This document shows, piece by piece, positions 25,111 through 37,451 of a stretch of 64,000 nt of DNA (positions are counted from its first letter, which is position 1; the number at the start of each line of letters is the position of its first letter). The notes under the pieces were generated by a model. It ran no database searches. It worked only from the letters and a program-made list of their open reading frames with translations, and was not told the origin of the DNA. A program made the position numbers and the translations under genes. The DNA is from Iris pallida (lineage: Eukaryota; Streptophyta; Magnoliopsida; Asparagales; Iridaceae), in the NCBI GenBank assembly GCA_029216955.1, contig JANAVB010016199.1:11293595-11357594 (forward strand). Reading direction: 5' to 3'.

Positions 25111-25163
25111 CTAAGGTCGGAGGATCAAATGCAATGCAAGGAAAATAATAGTAATTTAAAAGC

Positions 25164-26000
25164 TTATCTGCAAGACATACCTTCGTCTTCGAACAAATGC
25201 GGGTAGCAGTTTCGCATGTCGTCCTCGCGCTCCCACATAGACTCCCCTGACGAGTGATGCTTCCATGCCACGCGAACCAATGGTATAGATTGATTCCGCA
25301 ACACCTTCACTCGACGATCAAGAATGCCTACCGGTTGCTCTTCGTACGACAAGTTCGGTCCAACTGTGATCTCAGAGTGATCAAGCACATGATTGCTGTC
25401 CGCCACGTACTTCCTCAGCTGAGGTACATGGAATACGTCATGCACTCCCTCTAGCGACGGTGGCAAGGCCAATCTATAGGCAACCTCTCCAACACGTTCC
25501 AAGATATCGAAAGGCCCAATGTACCTTGGACTCAACTTGCCACGTCCTCCGAATCGAATCGTGTCTCTAGTGGGGGATATCTTCAAGAACACATGGTCGC
25601 CCTCTTTGAACTCCAAGGGTCGACAATTATCTGCCCACTACTTCTGACGATCCTGTGCTGCTCGCAGGTGGCCCTGAATTTTCTTCACTGTCTCCACTGT
25701 GCTCAAGACCAACTAGGGACCCAATAGCTGTCGCTCTCCTATGTCGCTCCAACAAACAGGAGACCGACACTTCCTACCATACAACGCTTCAAACGGAGCC
25801 ATCTGAATGCTCGCTTGGTAGCTATTGTTGTAGGAAAACTCAACAAGATGAAGATGGTCCTCCCATGAACCGCCAACAAGCATGCATGCTCTCAACATAT
25901 CCTCTAGCATTTGAATGGTACGCTCCGACTGGCCGTCTGTCTACGGATGGTACGTCGTGCTAAACTTCAATCGGGTGCCCAAACTCTCTTGCATGCTCCT
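25164..26000 (-). pseudogene. Element A integrase C-terminal half and chromodomain
   Basis: Same frame as the pol segment above but cut by stops at 26001 (TGG to TGA expected), in YHP-stop-TDG (about 25946), at 25713 and in QK-stop-WADN (about 25637). Features in order: TDGQSERTIQ with the catalytic glutamate, [51 protein letters not shown] (GPY/F module), HDVFHVPQLRKYV, then the chromodomain-like PVGILDRRVKVLRN, VRVAWKHHSSGESMWERED and a final CYPHLFEDEG. The frame ends with TGA at 25164. Confidence 0.85.
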
Positions 26001-28253
26001 TCAAAAGTGCGAGGTAAATCTCGAGTCGCGGTCCGACACAATACTAACAGGCACACCGTATAATCTCACAATCTGCTCTATATACATCTCTGCCAATACC
26101 TCTGTCGACTGGCCCACTCTAAAAGGTAGAAAATGGGCTGACTTGGTAAGTCTATCCACAATCACCCATACTGCGTCACGTCCCCTAGGACTCCGAGGAA
26201 AACCCGTGACAAAATCTATAGTAATGTGCTCCCACTTCCACTCGGAAATAGGTAGCGGCTGTAATAATCCGACCGTCCTCTGGTGCTCCGCCTTCACTTG
26301 TTGACACACCAAGCACTTGGCAACGAAATGAGCTATCTTCCGCTTCATTCCATGCCACCAATAATACTGTCGTAAGTTACGATACATCTTGGTTCCTCCG
26401 GGATGAATAGAGTAAGTCGAACTGTGAGCCTCTGCCATCAACTCCTGTCGTAGCTCTCCATTGGGAACATAAATGTGATTACCACATCGCAATGTCCCAT
26501 CGGGATGGATCCTCAATCTCGTCTGCTCTCCTGCTTGAATCCTCTCTCTGAGCTGTCGAAATCTAGTATCATTGGACAATGCTGCCTTGATGCGCTCTAC
26601 CAATGATGATTGCACTTGGAGGTTGGCTAATACGCCATCTGCTCCAGGAAATACTACCTCAATACCAAGCTGCTCCAAGTCTCTAATCAACTCTTTCTGC
26701 GTAGTCAAAAAGTGTGCCATGGGCTTACGGCTTAATGCGTCTGCCACGACATTAGCCTTGCCCGGATGATAATGTAGCTCGATCTCGTAATCTTTCATCA
26801 ACTCCAACCAACGTCGCTGTCGTATATTCAACTCTTTTTGTGTGAACATGTACTTGAGGCTCTTATGATCAGTATAGATATCAACCTTCTCGTCGTACAA
26901 GTAGTGTCTCCATAGCTTCAGAGCAAAGATAACCACTGTGAGCTCTAAATCGTGGGTCGGATAATTCTTCCCGTGCACCCTCAACTGTCGCGATGCATAT
27001 GCTACTACACGACCGTGCTGTATCAATACACATCCTAATCCCTTCCCGGATGCGTCGCTGTAGATCACAAATCCTTCCGGGCCCGATGGTAGTGTCAAGA
27101 TCGGTGCTGTGGTCAATCGCTTCTTCAACTCATCAAATGTGGCTTGACACTCGTCTGTCCATACAAACTCCTGATCCTTGCAAGTTAATCGAGTCATAGG
27201 CCCCGCTATTCGAGAGAAATCTTCTACGAACCGTCGGTAGTAACTCGCAAGTCCGAGGAAACTTTTCACCTCAGAAGCTGATATGGGAGCGGGCCATGAT
27301 TCGACTGCTGTGATCTTCTCAGGGTCCACTGATATACCATCACCCGTAACAATATGACCAAGAAATGATACCTCTTTGAGAAAGAAATCATACTTGCTAA
27401 GCTTTGCAAAAAGTCGCTCATTCCTCAACGTTCCCAAAACTATCCGTAGATGCTGCTCATGCTCCTCTTGACTCTTGGAGTAAATCAAGATATCGTCTAT
27501 AAAGACTACTACAAATTTGTCCAAGTACTGGTGAAAGATTTTGTTCATTAAATTCATGAAGACTGCGGGAGCATTGGTCAAACCAAAAGGCATAACCAAG
27601 AACACGTAGTGTCCATATCTTGATCGAAAAGCCGTCTTTGCAATGTCTTTCTTCCGAACCTTCAATTGGTGATAGCCCGATCGTAAGTCAATCTTGGAGA
27701 ATACTTTTGCTCCACTCAGTTGATCAAATAGATTGTCTATACGCGGTAAGGGATACTTGTTCTTCACCGTCACTGCATTCAATGCTCTGTAGTCGATGCA
27801 CATGCGCACTGCCCCGTCTTTCTTAGGCACAAAAAGAATGGGTGCTCCCCATGGTGACGTACTGGCACGAATAAATCCCTTCTCTAATAAGTCCTCAATC
27901 TGCGTCTTCATCTCTACCAACTCCTTGGGTGCCAGACGATATACTCGAGATGAAATAGGCTCGGCTCCGGGAATAAGCTCAATAGAAAATTCAATATCTC
28001 GGTCAGGTGGCAGTCTTGGCAATTCCTTGGGAAATACATCCTCGAACTCGGTGATAATAGGTTGCTGAGGGGTGTCATGCATCATCATATGAGTCCCCGA
28101 TGCGGGTGCATCACAACTCTCTCCGTCTTCTTTGGTGAACTCAAACTCTTCCGCATTCGGTGGTCTAAAGATAATACTGCTCCTATGGCAGTCTATGAGA
28201 GCAAAATGCTGGCTCAACCAGTCCATTCCAAGAACCACATCAAATGTCAGCAT
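26001..28253 (-). pseudogene. Element A pol: protease end, reverse transcriptase, RNase H, integrase N-half
   Basis: 750 open codons. Residues 1-13 are the protease tail (VVLGMDWL). RT spans about 125-305, with [32 protein letters not shown] and the catalytic FIDD at 251-254. RNase H spans about 396-508, with [11 protein letters not shown] (D400), THDLEL (E437), TDHKS (D462) and ADALSR (D505). The H2C2 finger is H610, H617, C647, C650. The integrase core carries D680 (ITIDF) and D741 (VSDRD). A TGA at 26001 follows TSHF, where relatives have W. In-frame TGA at 28269 separates it from gag-protease. As a protein it copies element RNA into DNA; this copy cannot make it whole. Confidence 0.9.
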
Positions 28254-28268
28254 AGGGAATACAAAAAG

Positions 28269-29850
28269 TCATGCCATCATCTCCCTGCCACTTATCACTA
28301 CAGGACAAAGTCTACAAACACCACTAACAGGTACAACTCCTCCTCCAGTGAGGATTCTAACATTCTTAGCTAAGGGTGTGATGTGAATGCTGTGTCTAGT
28401 GGCAAAGCTAGTGGCTATAAATGAATGTGTGGCTCCAGTATTAAATAATGTAATAGCAGGAAAAGATGCAACTAAAACCATACCTGCTATGACCTCTGCC
28501 TCTGTCTCTACATTCTCAACAGCTAGAGAGAATGCCTTTCCATGGTTCTGTCTCGAGCCTTGAGCTCTGGCCTTGTGGTACTGCGCTGTCTGTGGTGGTA
28601 ATGGTGGATGAGGTGCTGGGGCTGTAGGCCTCTGGACCTGATAGGCCTGAACTAGAGCCTGCTGCTCAGGACAATCTCTGGCCAAGTGCTGTCCTGATCC
28701 ACATCTCATACATAAACCCAAACGAAGTCGACAGTCATCTCTGATATGCCCCTGCTTTCCACAATAGAGGCAAGTGGGCTTCTGGTAGGGAGTAGTCCTC
28801 TGCTGGTACTGTCCTGTGGTCCTTCTGATAGGTCCTTCCTGAGTAGCTCGGGCTGGTATAACTGTTGGTGTATGACGTCTCGATGCCTGCTGCTGTTCCT
28901 TGCAAAGAATCTCCTGAGCACGAGCTTCTTCCAAGACAGCTGAATGGGAGACTCGAGACTGGATAGTCGTATAAGACTTGAGCTCTGGCGCAAGCCCTTG
29001 GTGAAATCTCCTTGTCTTCTCTAACTCCATCGAATCAATCCCGTACCAAATCAACTCAGGCGATTGAACTCTGAGTCTTACTCATCAATTGTCATATTCC
29101 CTTGCTTCAGATGAAGGAACTGGTCATAGAGACCATCTCGAACATGAATAGGGAAGAATCTCTCGTAAAATGCATCATAGAACTGCTTCCAGGTGATCCT
29201 AGTGCCTAATCGTCTCTCTTCCGCCTTCCACCAGTGGTGCGCATTATCTTCTAACAGTAGGTCCACTGCTGTCATCCAATCTCGAGCTGGCAACTGGAAT
29301 GCCTTCAGTAGCTTCTCTGTACTAATAAGCCACTGTAACACCTCTAGTGGCTTCTCCGTTCCTCTAAAGGCCTTGGGGTTCATATCTGTAAATTCTTGAT
29401 AGAGCCTTCATAGGGATGCAGAGTCGGTGCTGGTGCTGGTACTAGAGGTGGTGGTAGAGGTCTAGCCAATGCTGCCATCATTGTCTGTCTCATCAGCTCA
29501 GTCTGTTGTCACTGAGCCTGCATCATGGCGTACATAAACTGAGAAGTAGGGCTCCCATCAGTCGGCGGTGGAGGCATCTGAGGTCCCGACTGTGGGGGAA
29601 ACTGCTGAGGGAATGGTGGTGGTGGTGGCAGTGGTACATTCCCTTCCGGTGGCATGGTAGTGGTCTGTCCAGCCTGGCTGCCTGGGGGTGCTACGATCTC
29701 TGGGTACTCCGTCGGCGGTGTCGTGGTAGGCTGCGACTGTCCCGGCTGGTATGGTGTTGCTGGAGTCATGGAAGGATTCTGTTCCTACGGAGTAGCCTCT
29801 TCACCAGATGTGAGGGCCAAGGCAGAAGTGTGTCTGCTTCTTAAATGCAT
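28269..29850 (-). pseudogene. Element A gag and protease
   Basis: The gag start is at about 29769 (MTPATPYQPGQSQ) or slightly upstream. A proline-rich N-terminus is followed by a TGA at 29509, then the retrotransposon gag domain (FRGTEKPLEVLQWLISTEKLL, HHWWKAEERRLG, FFPIHVRDGLYDQF) after a frameshift near 29385. A second frameshift lies near 29060. Two intact CCHC knuckles follow: CLYCGKQGHIRDDC and CMRCGSGQHLARDC. The protease reads LFNTGATHSF, where the family has LFDSGATHSF, so the catalytic Asp is Asn (a G-to-A type change). Confidence 0.85.
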
Positions 29851-30057
29851 ACTGTTGGCACGAGAAAGATAGGTTGATATCAGGAAAGATTAGATATGAG
29901 GTAAATTAAATAATCGAGAAAGTTTCGAAAAGATTGGAAGTCAAGAGGTAGTAGTAGTTCTGGATTAGATATTCCTATTCCTATATGCAGGCTTATTGGG
30001 CACAGTCATGTAACCCAACAATATTAACGTAGACTTGCATGGGCCACCACAAAAACA
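29851..30057 (-). other. Element A leader
   Basis: Untranslated leader from the 5' LTR end to gag on the minus strand. It begins TGTTTTTG then TGGTGGCCCATGCAAGTC (30049 down). It matches the start of the D leader at 46675. Confidence 0.7.
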
Positions 30058-32620
30058 TATAACGCCCCAGTCCCAAAATATATAGGACTAAGTACGTGAA
30101 CATGCCAGCTGCACATATACGAAGAATACTCCAATATATGGAATCCTCATAATGCACATAAGCTATAAATAAAATAATCACAGGCCAGAATAACATAATC
30201 TAATCTCATCACAACTCAACACAGAAGATAATAGAGTCCAAATAAATAAATAAGTATCTCAAACGATAGCCGGGTGAACATACTCACTCCAAATAGCTAT
30301 GAAAAATAGTCTCACAAGATCGGAGTCCAACCTCCGCAAAATAGAAAGAAAAGAGATGTAAAATAATGTCTACAACTACCTCAGATAAGAAATAGACTAG
30401 AAGTCAAAAGGAACTGCCTCGTCATCGATGTAAGATAGCTCCAACGTCGCTCCGTACTCCTGTAGAAAATCGTCTAACCCTGGAGAGATAACCAGGTCCT
30501 CAGAGGGACGTAGCAAGATACAAGAAAACACCATACCATATAAACTGTGATAATATAATAAGAGAAAAAGGTATACATGTAATCGTGTCCTAACCATTCT
30601 ACTGTGAATATGCAGTTGAGATACAATCCTTCGACGCATGAGCCCTGACTGAAAATAAGATCCGGTATAGTCCCCTCTTGGGCACCAGTGACCAAGCGCA
30701 TGATGTTCCAAGAACGACAGTGGCCAACCTGAGAGGCTAAACATATCCGTATCTCCAGCGGAGCTTCCGGGTTACAAGGGAAGTGCAATCGAAGCCCATA
30801 CGTCAGGTATTGTTCTCTCCACCCAATGCCTAGTATCATTATCTCCATGACTGACATGTACCTCTAGTAACCGCCAAGTCTTCTAGCATGCAATTCTATT
30901 AGCAGTTACCCCTATCCGTCGTATGCTCCATACGTATTGGTGGCCAGCCGACTACGTGGATACGTGTTCTACATATGACTCACATCACATGGTAAAGCAA
31001 GTGTCAAGGCCGTATAAGATATACCAATACCTCATCATCCATGGGTGGTCACCCAAGTGTGACTTGGATGCATAGTTTAAATATAAATAAGAAATGCTAA
31101 AAATAACAACTGAAAATAAGAAATATAATAATCACAGAGTAAGGTGGCAAGGTATCTTGCCTGATGGTGCAAAATGGCAAGTCCCTGAATTCACAATGTC
31201 AACCAAGAAACGTCACAATCTCCAAACAACTCCGGACGCTGAAACAAATATCAAAAATGCATTCGGTGTAAAATATATACCTAGGAAACGCCTGTCCAAA
31301 AGTTAAATTCTGGAACAGGGGCAAAATCGTAATTTCGAATCAAAACGATATCCGCCGTTGGACCCGCTTTGCACCAAAATGCGTGCCAAAGTCTATGGTC
31401 TCTAAAGTCGTCAAATTACATGTCTACGGATTCAGTTTGAGGAGAGGAACTCAACGGTATGTTCAGTTTTGGATTCCGATGAGCCGTGTACAAAATTGCC
31501 CGTTTGAGTGGGTTGCGGGCCTGCCAAAAAGGGTTTCGATTCGACCTTCTCAGAATCGAACCAAACTTGGCACACAAGACCAAAATTTTGATTCGGACCT
31601 GTTGGCACAAGTTTCGTTTCGAATCGACGACTGTACACGAAGTTAGGGCAAAGTTTGCAAATTGGCGATACGGGGGTATCTTGACGGATACGGACTGATT
31701 TCGTCGCGCACACACGACGAAACTGAGTTCCGTCAGTTCCCACACTTCGGCAACGTCCATATGCACCTTTTGATGCATATAGCGTGCGACCATGTCGCCC
31801 GGTTTGTCGAGGCGCACGTCGTATCGGGGAAAATTCTCTGAAATTAACTATTTTGAAAATAGTTTTTCGCACAAGTTTAACACTGATTTAATTCTTACAC
31901 AGAAATCGAAATACAGATCTACAAGTTGCGTTTTAATCGTGGTTATGTTTTCTTCACATGTGTTCAATTAGTTCCTCGATAATCCTAGTATTCTGTTCGA
32001 AAATCAGCTTATAAGTTGTGGTTTTGAAACTAGGTTCAAACTCTGTTTTCAACAGTTTTTGGGGCGACTTTGCCTCGATTTCTCGAGCAATCTCTTGGGG
32101 TTCTCAGGATTCTATTAGAAGGAGATTGGAGGGGTTCATATAGGCTACTCACAGGAGTTTATAATTCGAGAAATCATTGAGCGTGCATGAAGAAAGGAGG
32201 ATTGGAAGAAGGGTACCTTGCTGTTTGGCAAACCGAGATCGTTCTGATGTGCGGTCGGCCTGGAATGTCCGACAGCATTCGCACGGTGGTGCGGCGCTAC
32301 CAACGGCCAGGGTAGTTCATCTGGGGTTCGAGATCAAGGGGGCTTCAGGAGGGAGAGGAGATATAGAGGGTTAGGGTTTCGGTTGTGGAGCAGTTTAAAT
32401 ACTGGTGCGCCTCTGTCTTCAATTCGTATTAGGACTATGGGGGTATCGGGTTGCTAAGGGTTGGGCTCGGGTTTAAAGCACTTGCAGCTGCTGATCTATG
32501 TTTTAGTGGTTTTTAGGGGGTCGCCCCCCCCCCCCCCCCCCCCCCCGCAGCTTAGCTGCTGCTGATGGTGGGGGTTTCGGCCCACCACCCTTTTTTATTT
32601 TTTTTACAATATATATATAT

Positions 32621-32679
<59 letters not shown>

Positions 32680-32922
32680 TATATACATATATATATGTAT
32701 ATATTCACAAGAACAATTCTATAATTCGTAATTAAGTATCAAAAATATTTTGTATCAAAGGAAGGCTATATTTAGTAGTATTTAAAATATCAAGCACGCA
32801 ATCATACATATAATATATATATCTATAATTACGTACGTATACCAATTACTTCATTAATTCTAAATAATATAGAAAATAATTTTTAAAGCACTAAAATAGT
32901 TAGAAATTATTGGGGTTTTACA
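30058..32922 (-). repeat. 5' LTR of element A
   Basis: The minus strand runs TGTAAAACCCC (32922) to GGGGCGTTATA (30058). The terminal TGTTACA form is altered to TATA. A C-homopolymer lies at 32526-32545 and an AT tract at 32610-32700. Confidence 0.92.
30397..30744 (-). CDS. LTR short acidic frame of A, 5' LTR copy
   Basis: 115-codon open frame with a hydrophobic run (VYLFLLLYYHSLYGMVFSCI) and an acidic tail PSEDLVISPGLDDF, LQEYGATLELSYIDDEAVPFDF, stopping at 30397, 339 bp from the LTR end. Placed and patterned like frames in C, D and B. No known family. It could instead be an exon of a spliced leader, since T-rich DNA precedes the acidic part. Confidence 0.4.
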   Translation of the reverse strand: MFSLSGWPLSFLEHHALGHWCPRGDYTGSYFQSGLMRRRIVSQLHIHSRMVRTRLHVYLFLLLYYHSLYGMVFSCILLRPSEDLVISPGLDDFLQEYGATLELSYIDDEAVPFDF

Positions 32923-32927
32923 CGTCG
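32923..32927. other. Target-site duplication of A (right copy, CGTCG)
   Basis: Second copy of CGTCG. The D LTR resumes at 32928 with ATACTTAGTGTCC. Confidence 0.9.
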
Positions 32928-33968
32928 ATACTTAGTGTCCGTTTATAGACGGGTGCCGATGTCATGATAGTGACATCGAGTATTGACATTAGGCATTACG
33001 TACATACTAATGTGTCCATTGACACGTTTGACCACTGGACACCGACACATTCATGATGCGAGGTTTACATGACTATTCGTGGTATTGACCTCGTATTAGC
33101 TTTCTAGATTTCTTTATCAGTATTGCTATTACTTTCGAGATGACTGTACAGACTTAACATTGCTAGATTCCAGACATAGGGATTGGGGAGAACTTGACTA
33201 CAATATCAGACCTATTGTCGTTTGGCCCATTGTTTAGTGACCTTTTATCTCTATAGCAGAGTAAGGGATTATCACTGTCAAGAATTGATTGTCCTTGGTG
33301 CCACGACACAGGTACTGGGGACAATATCCCGCTGAGGTGCTAGTGAGCCTTAGTGGAAGGGGTCTGGTATTCTAAAAAAATATCTCACTTGGTTAGCACA
33401 TAGACGGATACAGTAGATTGCCTTAGTTCATATTTTTATTTCTGTACCTTGGCATGTATATTATGCACCTTTTTAGTCCCCTGAGAACTTGGCTATTTTC
33501 CAAGCTTAGACGAAGCTGAAGGCTACCCAGAGGTTTACGGTTCGAGAGCTGAGATCGGAGGCGTACCGGCACAGGAGGACGAGATAGTGCCAGAGGATTT
33601 CTCGTAATCATGTTACCTTCATATTTAGTTTTGCTACATTATTCCATTTTCTTTTCATTAGACTTGTAGTTGATTTGTACTTTGTTTCTATAGCTGTGGT
33701 TTCTGGATGTTTTACCCGCATAGACGTTATTACTTTTATTTCTGAATATTTAAGACATTTTCTTATTTATTCTTGATCTCTTTGTGGACTCTGTGGATGT
33801 GATTAGATGTATATACCTGTGGATTGTGGTGTATTTCTGGGTGTTATCATGATTTACAGCTTAAGTATTTCGCTAATGGGCTTGTTGTGTAGCTTGGCTC
33901 ATTGGTGAAGTGCTGCTGGCATGTATTCGTATACCTAGTCCTACGTTTTTTGGGACTGGGGCGTTACA
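32928..33968 (+). mobile_element. 5' LTR of element D, second part
   Basis: Continues the D LTR (total about 2,988 bp) and ends GGGACTGGGGCGTTACA at 33968. It carries the acidic short frame remnant at 33477-33607. B inserted so that its target CATAT overlaps the last two LTR bases. Confidence 0.8.
33477..33607 (+). other. LTR short acidic frame remnant (D)
   Basis: Reads SPENLAIF, then (after a 1-nt shift) SLDEAEGYPEVYGSRAEIGG and AQEDEIVPEDFS, TAA at 33605-33607, 361 bp from the LTR end. It aligns with C (EVYGSS, EDEIVPEDFA) and A. Confidence 0.5.
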
Positions 33969-33971
33969 TAT
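33967..33971. other. Target-site duplication of B (left copy, CATAT)
   Basis: CATAT here and at 46670-46674 flank element B exactly. Confidence 0.92.
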
Positions 33972-34381
33972 TGTCATTACCACATTTCTAGTTTGAGGGT
34001 AAAATTGTCATTTTTGGGGTAAATAAAATTTATTAGTATTAATTAGAATTTATGGGAATTTTTAGAAATTATTTTGGATTTATTTGGACTAGTTTGATTT
34101 TTGGCCAGTTTTGACTCATGTAGACCAACCTAGGAACTAACCATAGTTAGTTGGGCTTGGTTAGGTCAAGTGACCCTAGTCTAACCTAGTGTGACTCAAG
34201 TTAGTGGTTAGGGATTCATAGAACTTGAATTAGGAATGTAGAAATCAATTGATTTGATAAATGGCTTGTGGTTTCACAAGTCATTTTGTGACTTAGCTAG
34301 ATTGGACTAACAAAACCTAGCTCAACCCTAACCCAAAGCCAAGTGGTCAGCCACCCTAGCTGAACCTAGGGATTCCCCCAT

Positions 34382-34389
34382 TATAAATA
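34382..34389 (+). promoter_or_regulatory. TATA box of B 5' LTR
   Basis: TATAAATA in CCCATTATAAATATCC. The copy in the 3' LTR is at 43251-43258. Confidence 0.65.
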
Positions 34390-37100
34390 TCCTCCTAGTT
34401 TTTAGGGCTAGCCTCCCTCCTTAGAAAAAATAGATCCAAGAAGAAAGAGGTGAGTTCTTGTCTTAGTAAATTCATTAAAATTCCAATATAGGTCCTAAAA
34501 TCCTCAAATTTGTTGCAATAGTTTCTAATGATGATTTTCTTGCTGCTATGAATGTTTGGTTCAGTTTGGATTTGATTTGAAGGATTTGGTATACCAAGTG
34601 AGGAGCTAACAAAGGGCTTTTTCCATTGAAACTTCTCAAGGAGGTATCTCTCTCAAATTTCCATAAAACTTCATGTAGTCTTCACCAATAGGAAGCCCTC
34701 AGGGTCCCCCTAGGGTTTGGATAAGATTCGTTCCTGGTGTCGGAGCTTTCGTGTCCGTTCTGGACACGTATCAGTGTCCATGCTTGGTGTTCGACGAAAT
34801 GCCTCAAAGGGAATTTCAATCGATTTATTTCATTCTTTTTGAATAGGAATGTTAGATTTGATGTTGTCTTTTGATTCATGTGATTGAATTTTAGTGTCGT
34901 GTCGTTTTCGTGTCGCTTTGGTGACTGGACACGCGCGTGCACACGTCGCGCGCTGCTGTAGGGAGTCCCCTGCTACTCGGGGGCAAGATCTCCCTAGACA
35001 CGACACTTGGACACGAATAATTTGACACACACTATGGGGCCGTGTCTGTCATGACACTCCCCAAGTGGCACGACTTTTTGTGTCATGTCGAGGGTGCACG
35101 ACACGCCACACTGGTTTTACACTGAGTCTGTGTACTCGTGTGTATGGGCTCTGATACGCGTGTCTAACTTGGACACACGAACACGAGGACCCAGGACAGG
35201 AGGACCTAGACTTAACCCTAGTCTAGGGGTACCCAGGTGCACGAGCACGTGGCCTACCACGTGCTGTGTCGTGTGCACGATACTCGTGCACACGTGCACG
35301 AGACTTTGTTCACACACTGTGTCCAAATTGCTGTTCTGGGTTTTATTCCAGTTTGGACACATTGTGTCCACTTGGGTGGACACCAATAGTTTGTGTGACA
35401 TGTATATAATGCTTATTTACATTACCAACCTGTTTTGGGGGCATTTTAGCTCGATTTGGATATTAAATCTCAGTTTCCCATTTTACTGATTCTGATTTAT
35501 CATTCCCTATTCCTATATTTTTTTTTCAGATTTCCATTCGAAGTTTGAGCATCATTTTAACTATTTTAATACTGTTAATTAGTTGGTTTCAGACCCTAAT
35601 CATGTGCTTTTATATGTTATATAGCTATGTGTTGAAATTGGGTTGATTTGGTTGTATATTGGGTTCGAAATGGGAGTTTCAAAACCTGAAAACTAAATGG
35701 ACTAAAAACTGGGATTTGATACATGGATTTATTTCCTTTTCTTGTTATTCCTGTCACATGCTGAATGGTTGCTGCAAATGCAATCTGAGATTAGGGGTTT
35801 AATCAGAAAACTGGGTTTTTGGTTGTGATTACAAAACCTGAGTTGAATCTCAGTTTTCATGTGATGTGGTTTCCCTCTAGTATTTTCAATAACTATTATT
35901 TCCTATTTTCACTTAACTTGCTGTCCAAATGGTTGAACCTGGAGAGACTCCTCTTCCACTGTCATTATTTTCCTGCACACTAGACACATGTGCACTGTTT
36001 TCCTCTTTACTGATTGGGTTGCTTTCCTGTGTAGAGTAATTCCAGGATCTTGTTATTCCTGCTGAACACTTATACATTGTTGGATAAATTCCTGCACACA
36101 CTTGTTCACTGTCATAATGTATTTCCTGCACATGTTAGCCTAGCACCCACACTCTTTCATTTCTTTCACTGTTGTTATTTCCTGCTGTCCAAACACCATT
36201 GCATAGACACACACACACTCTAAATTGTAAACACACACACACATGTTTCCCCCTCCTTTATGCTCTAGTGCATGCATCCTAGAATATGAATGCCTATGGT
36301 AGTGTGCTATGCTTTGTGCCTATATGTATGTACCTATAGTATTAGCCTAGGTATTCTTAGTATAGATTCAATAATATTGTATCTATATATATAATGTGTA
36401 TGTGCTTAGGTATAAGGAGTACTTGAATGGTGTGATGTCTAGAATAGAAGTATTAGACCTAGTTAGCCTAGTTTAGACTAAATTAGACTTGGTGGACCTA
36501 GTTTGACTTCTAGGGTTGACCAGAGTTGACCAAGAGTTGACTTTGGTCTAGATTGACTTAGAATCATATAGAATGCATAGTAGGACTCCATTTTGATATT
36601 CTGGACTTGTTGTGACTTGTGCAGTTTTGATTAGGAGCCAGACACCACTCCTTGGACAGTACGTTTCATACCGGATACTCAGTTACAGGCGAGTACATTC
36701 TCTGATCATTTCATATCCTGTTTAGAATTATTACCTGCAGTAGATTACTTTACTTGTGCTGTCACGACATTATCACGGATTAGTACTATACGGATCTCTT
36801 CATGCGATGTTATCCCCCACGAGAGCATCGGGTACATTATGTCATGTGCGTTTCACTTTCATCATGTACTCCTGTGCTTTCACCATACATGTACACTCTT
36901 GTGAATCATGTACTCTCATGTTCACAGAGCCTTCATGTATACTATCATGTGCACCCTTTTAAGGGCCCCATGTGATATTATGTACAATAACATAACCTGT
37001 TTAGATCCTTGTGTATTAATTGGGGAAACGGGGGAGTGCTAGTAGTCATGTGAACAATTCTATAGTAGTGTAGATCATGTACAACTCTTTAGTGTAGATC

Positions 37101-37451
37101 ATGTACAAATCTGTTCCGTTCACATGTGCTATCCTGTACTCTACATCACTAGCCACTGTTAGTTCTCTACTTATAGTAGATATTTCTATTACAGTTTTCT
37201 CTCTCTATTATATACTGTATTCTTCAGCACTTGTATCTTACTTTACTGCATGTTTATATTTTCTAACCTGCTATGAATTGTTGAGATGTACTGTGCTCGC
37301 TCCTGTCCTGACTGGACCTGTTGAAAATATTACAGAGGACGAGGAGAAGGCTTGCCTGGACACCTACTACGGGGCAGCCCTAGATGACACCTGTGAGCTG
37401 GACCCTCAGGAGGATCCAGCAGTAGCTGAGGACTTTCCCCCGACTGCCTAG
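37101..37451 (+). CDS. LTR short acidic frame of B (5' LTR)
   Basis: 116 codons. The N-terminal two thirds are hydrophobic (TSLATVSSLLIVDISITVF, ALVSYFTACLYFLTCYELL), and the C-terminus is strongly acidic (NITEDEEKACLDTYYGAALD, CELDPQEDPAVAEDF) ending PPTA and TAG 350 bp before the LTR end. A TTACAG|AGGACGAG splice-acceptor-like site precedes the acidic part, so it may be an exon. No known family is recognised. Confidence 0.45.
   Translation: MYKSVPFTCAILYSTSLATVSSLLIVDISITVFSLYYILYSSALVSYFTACLYFLTCYELLRCTVLAPVLTGPVENITEDEEKACLDTYYGAALDDTCELDPQEDPAVAEDFPPTA

Larger units (their letters stand above)
22015..32922 (-). mobile_element. Element A: complete Tekay/Del-type Ty3/gypsy retrotransposon
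   Basis: 10,908 bp, minus strand, with 5' LTR 30058-32922, internal 25071-30057 and 3' LTR 22015-25070, and perfect 5-bp duplications CGTCG. Gene order on the minus strand is gag, protease, RT, RNase H, integrase, chromodomain, as in chromoviruses. It is structurally complete but inactive: at least one gag frameshift, many stops and a changed protease active site. The LTRs differ mostly in their AT tracts (3,056 and 2,865 bp). It inserted antisense into the LTR of D, whose LTR 3' end is similar to A's. Confidence 0.93.
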
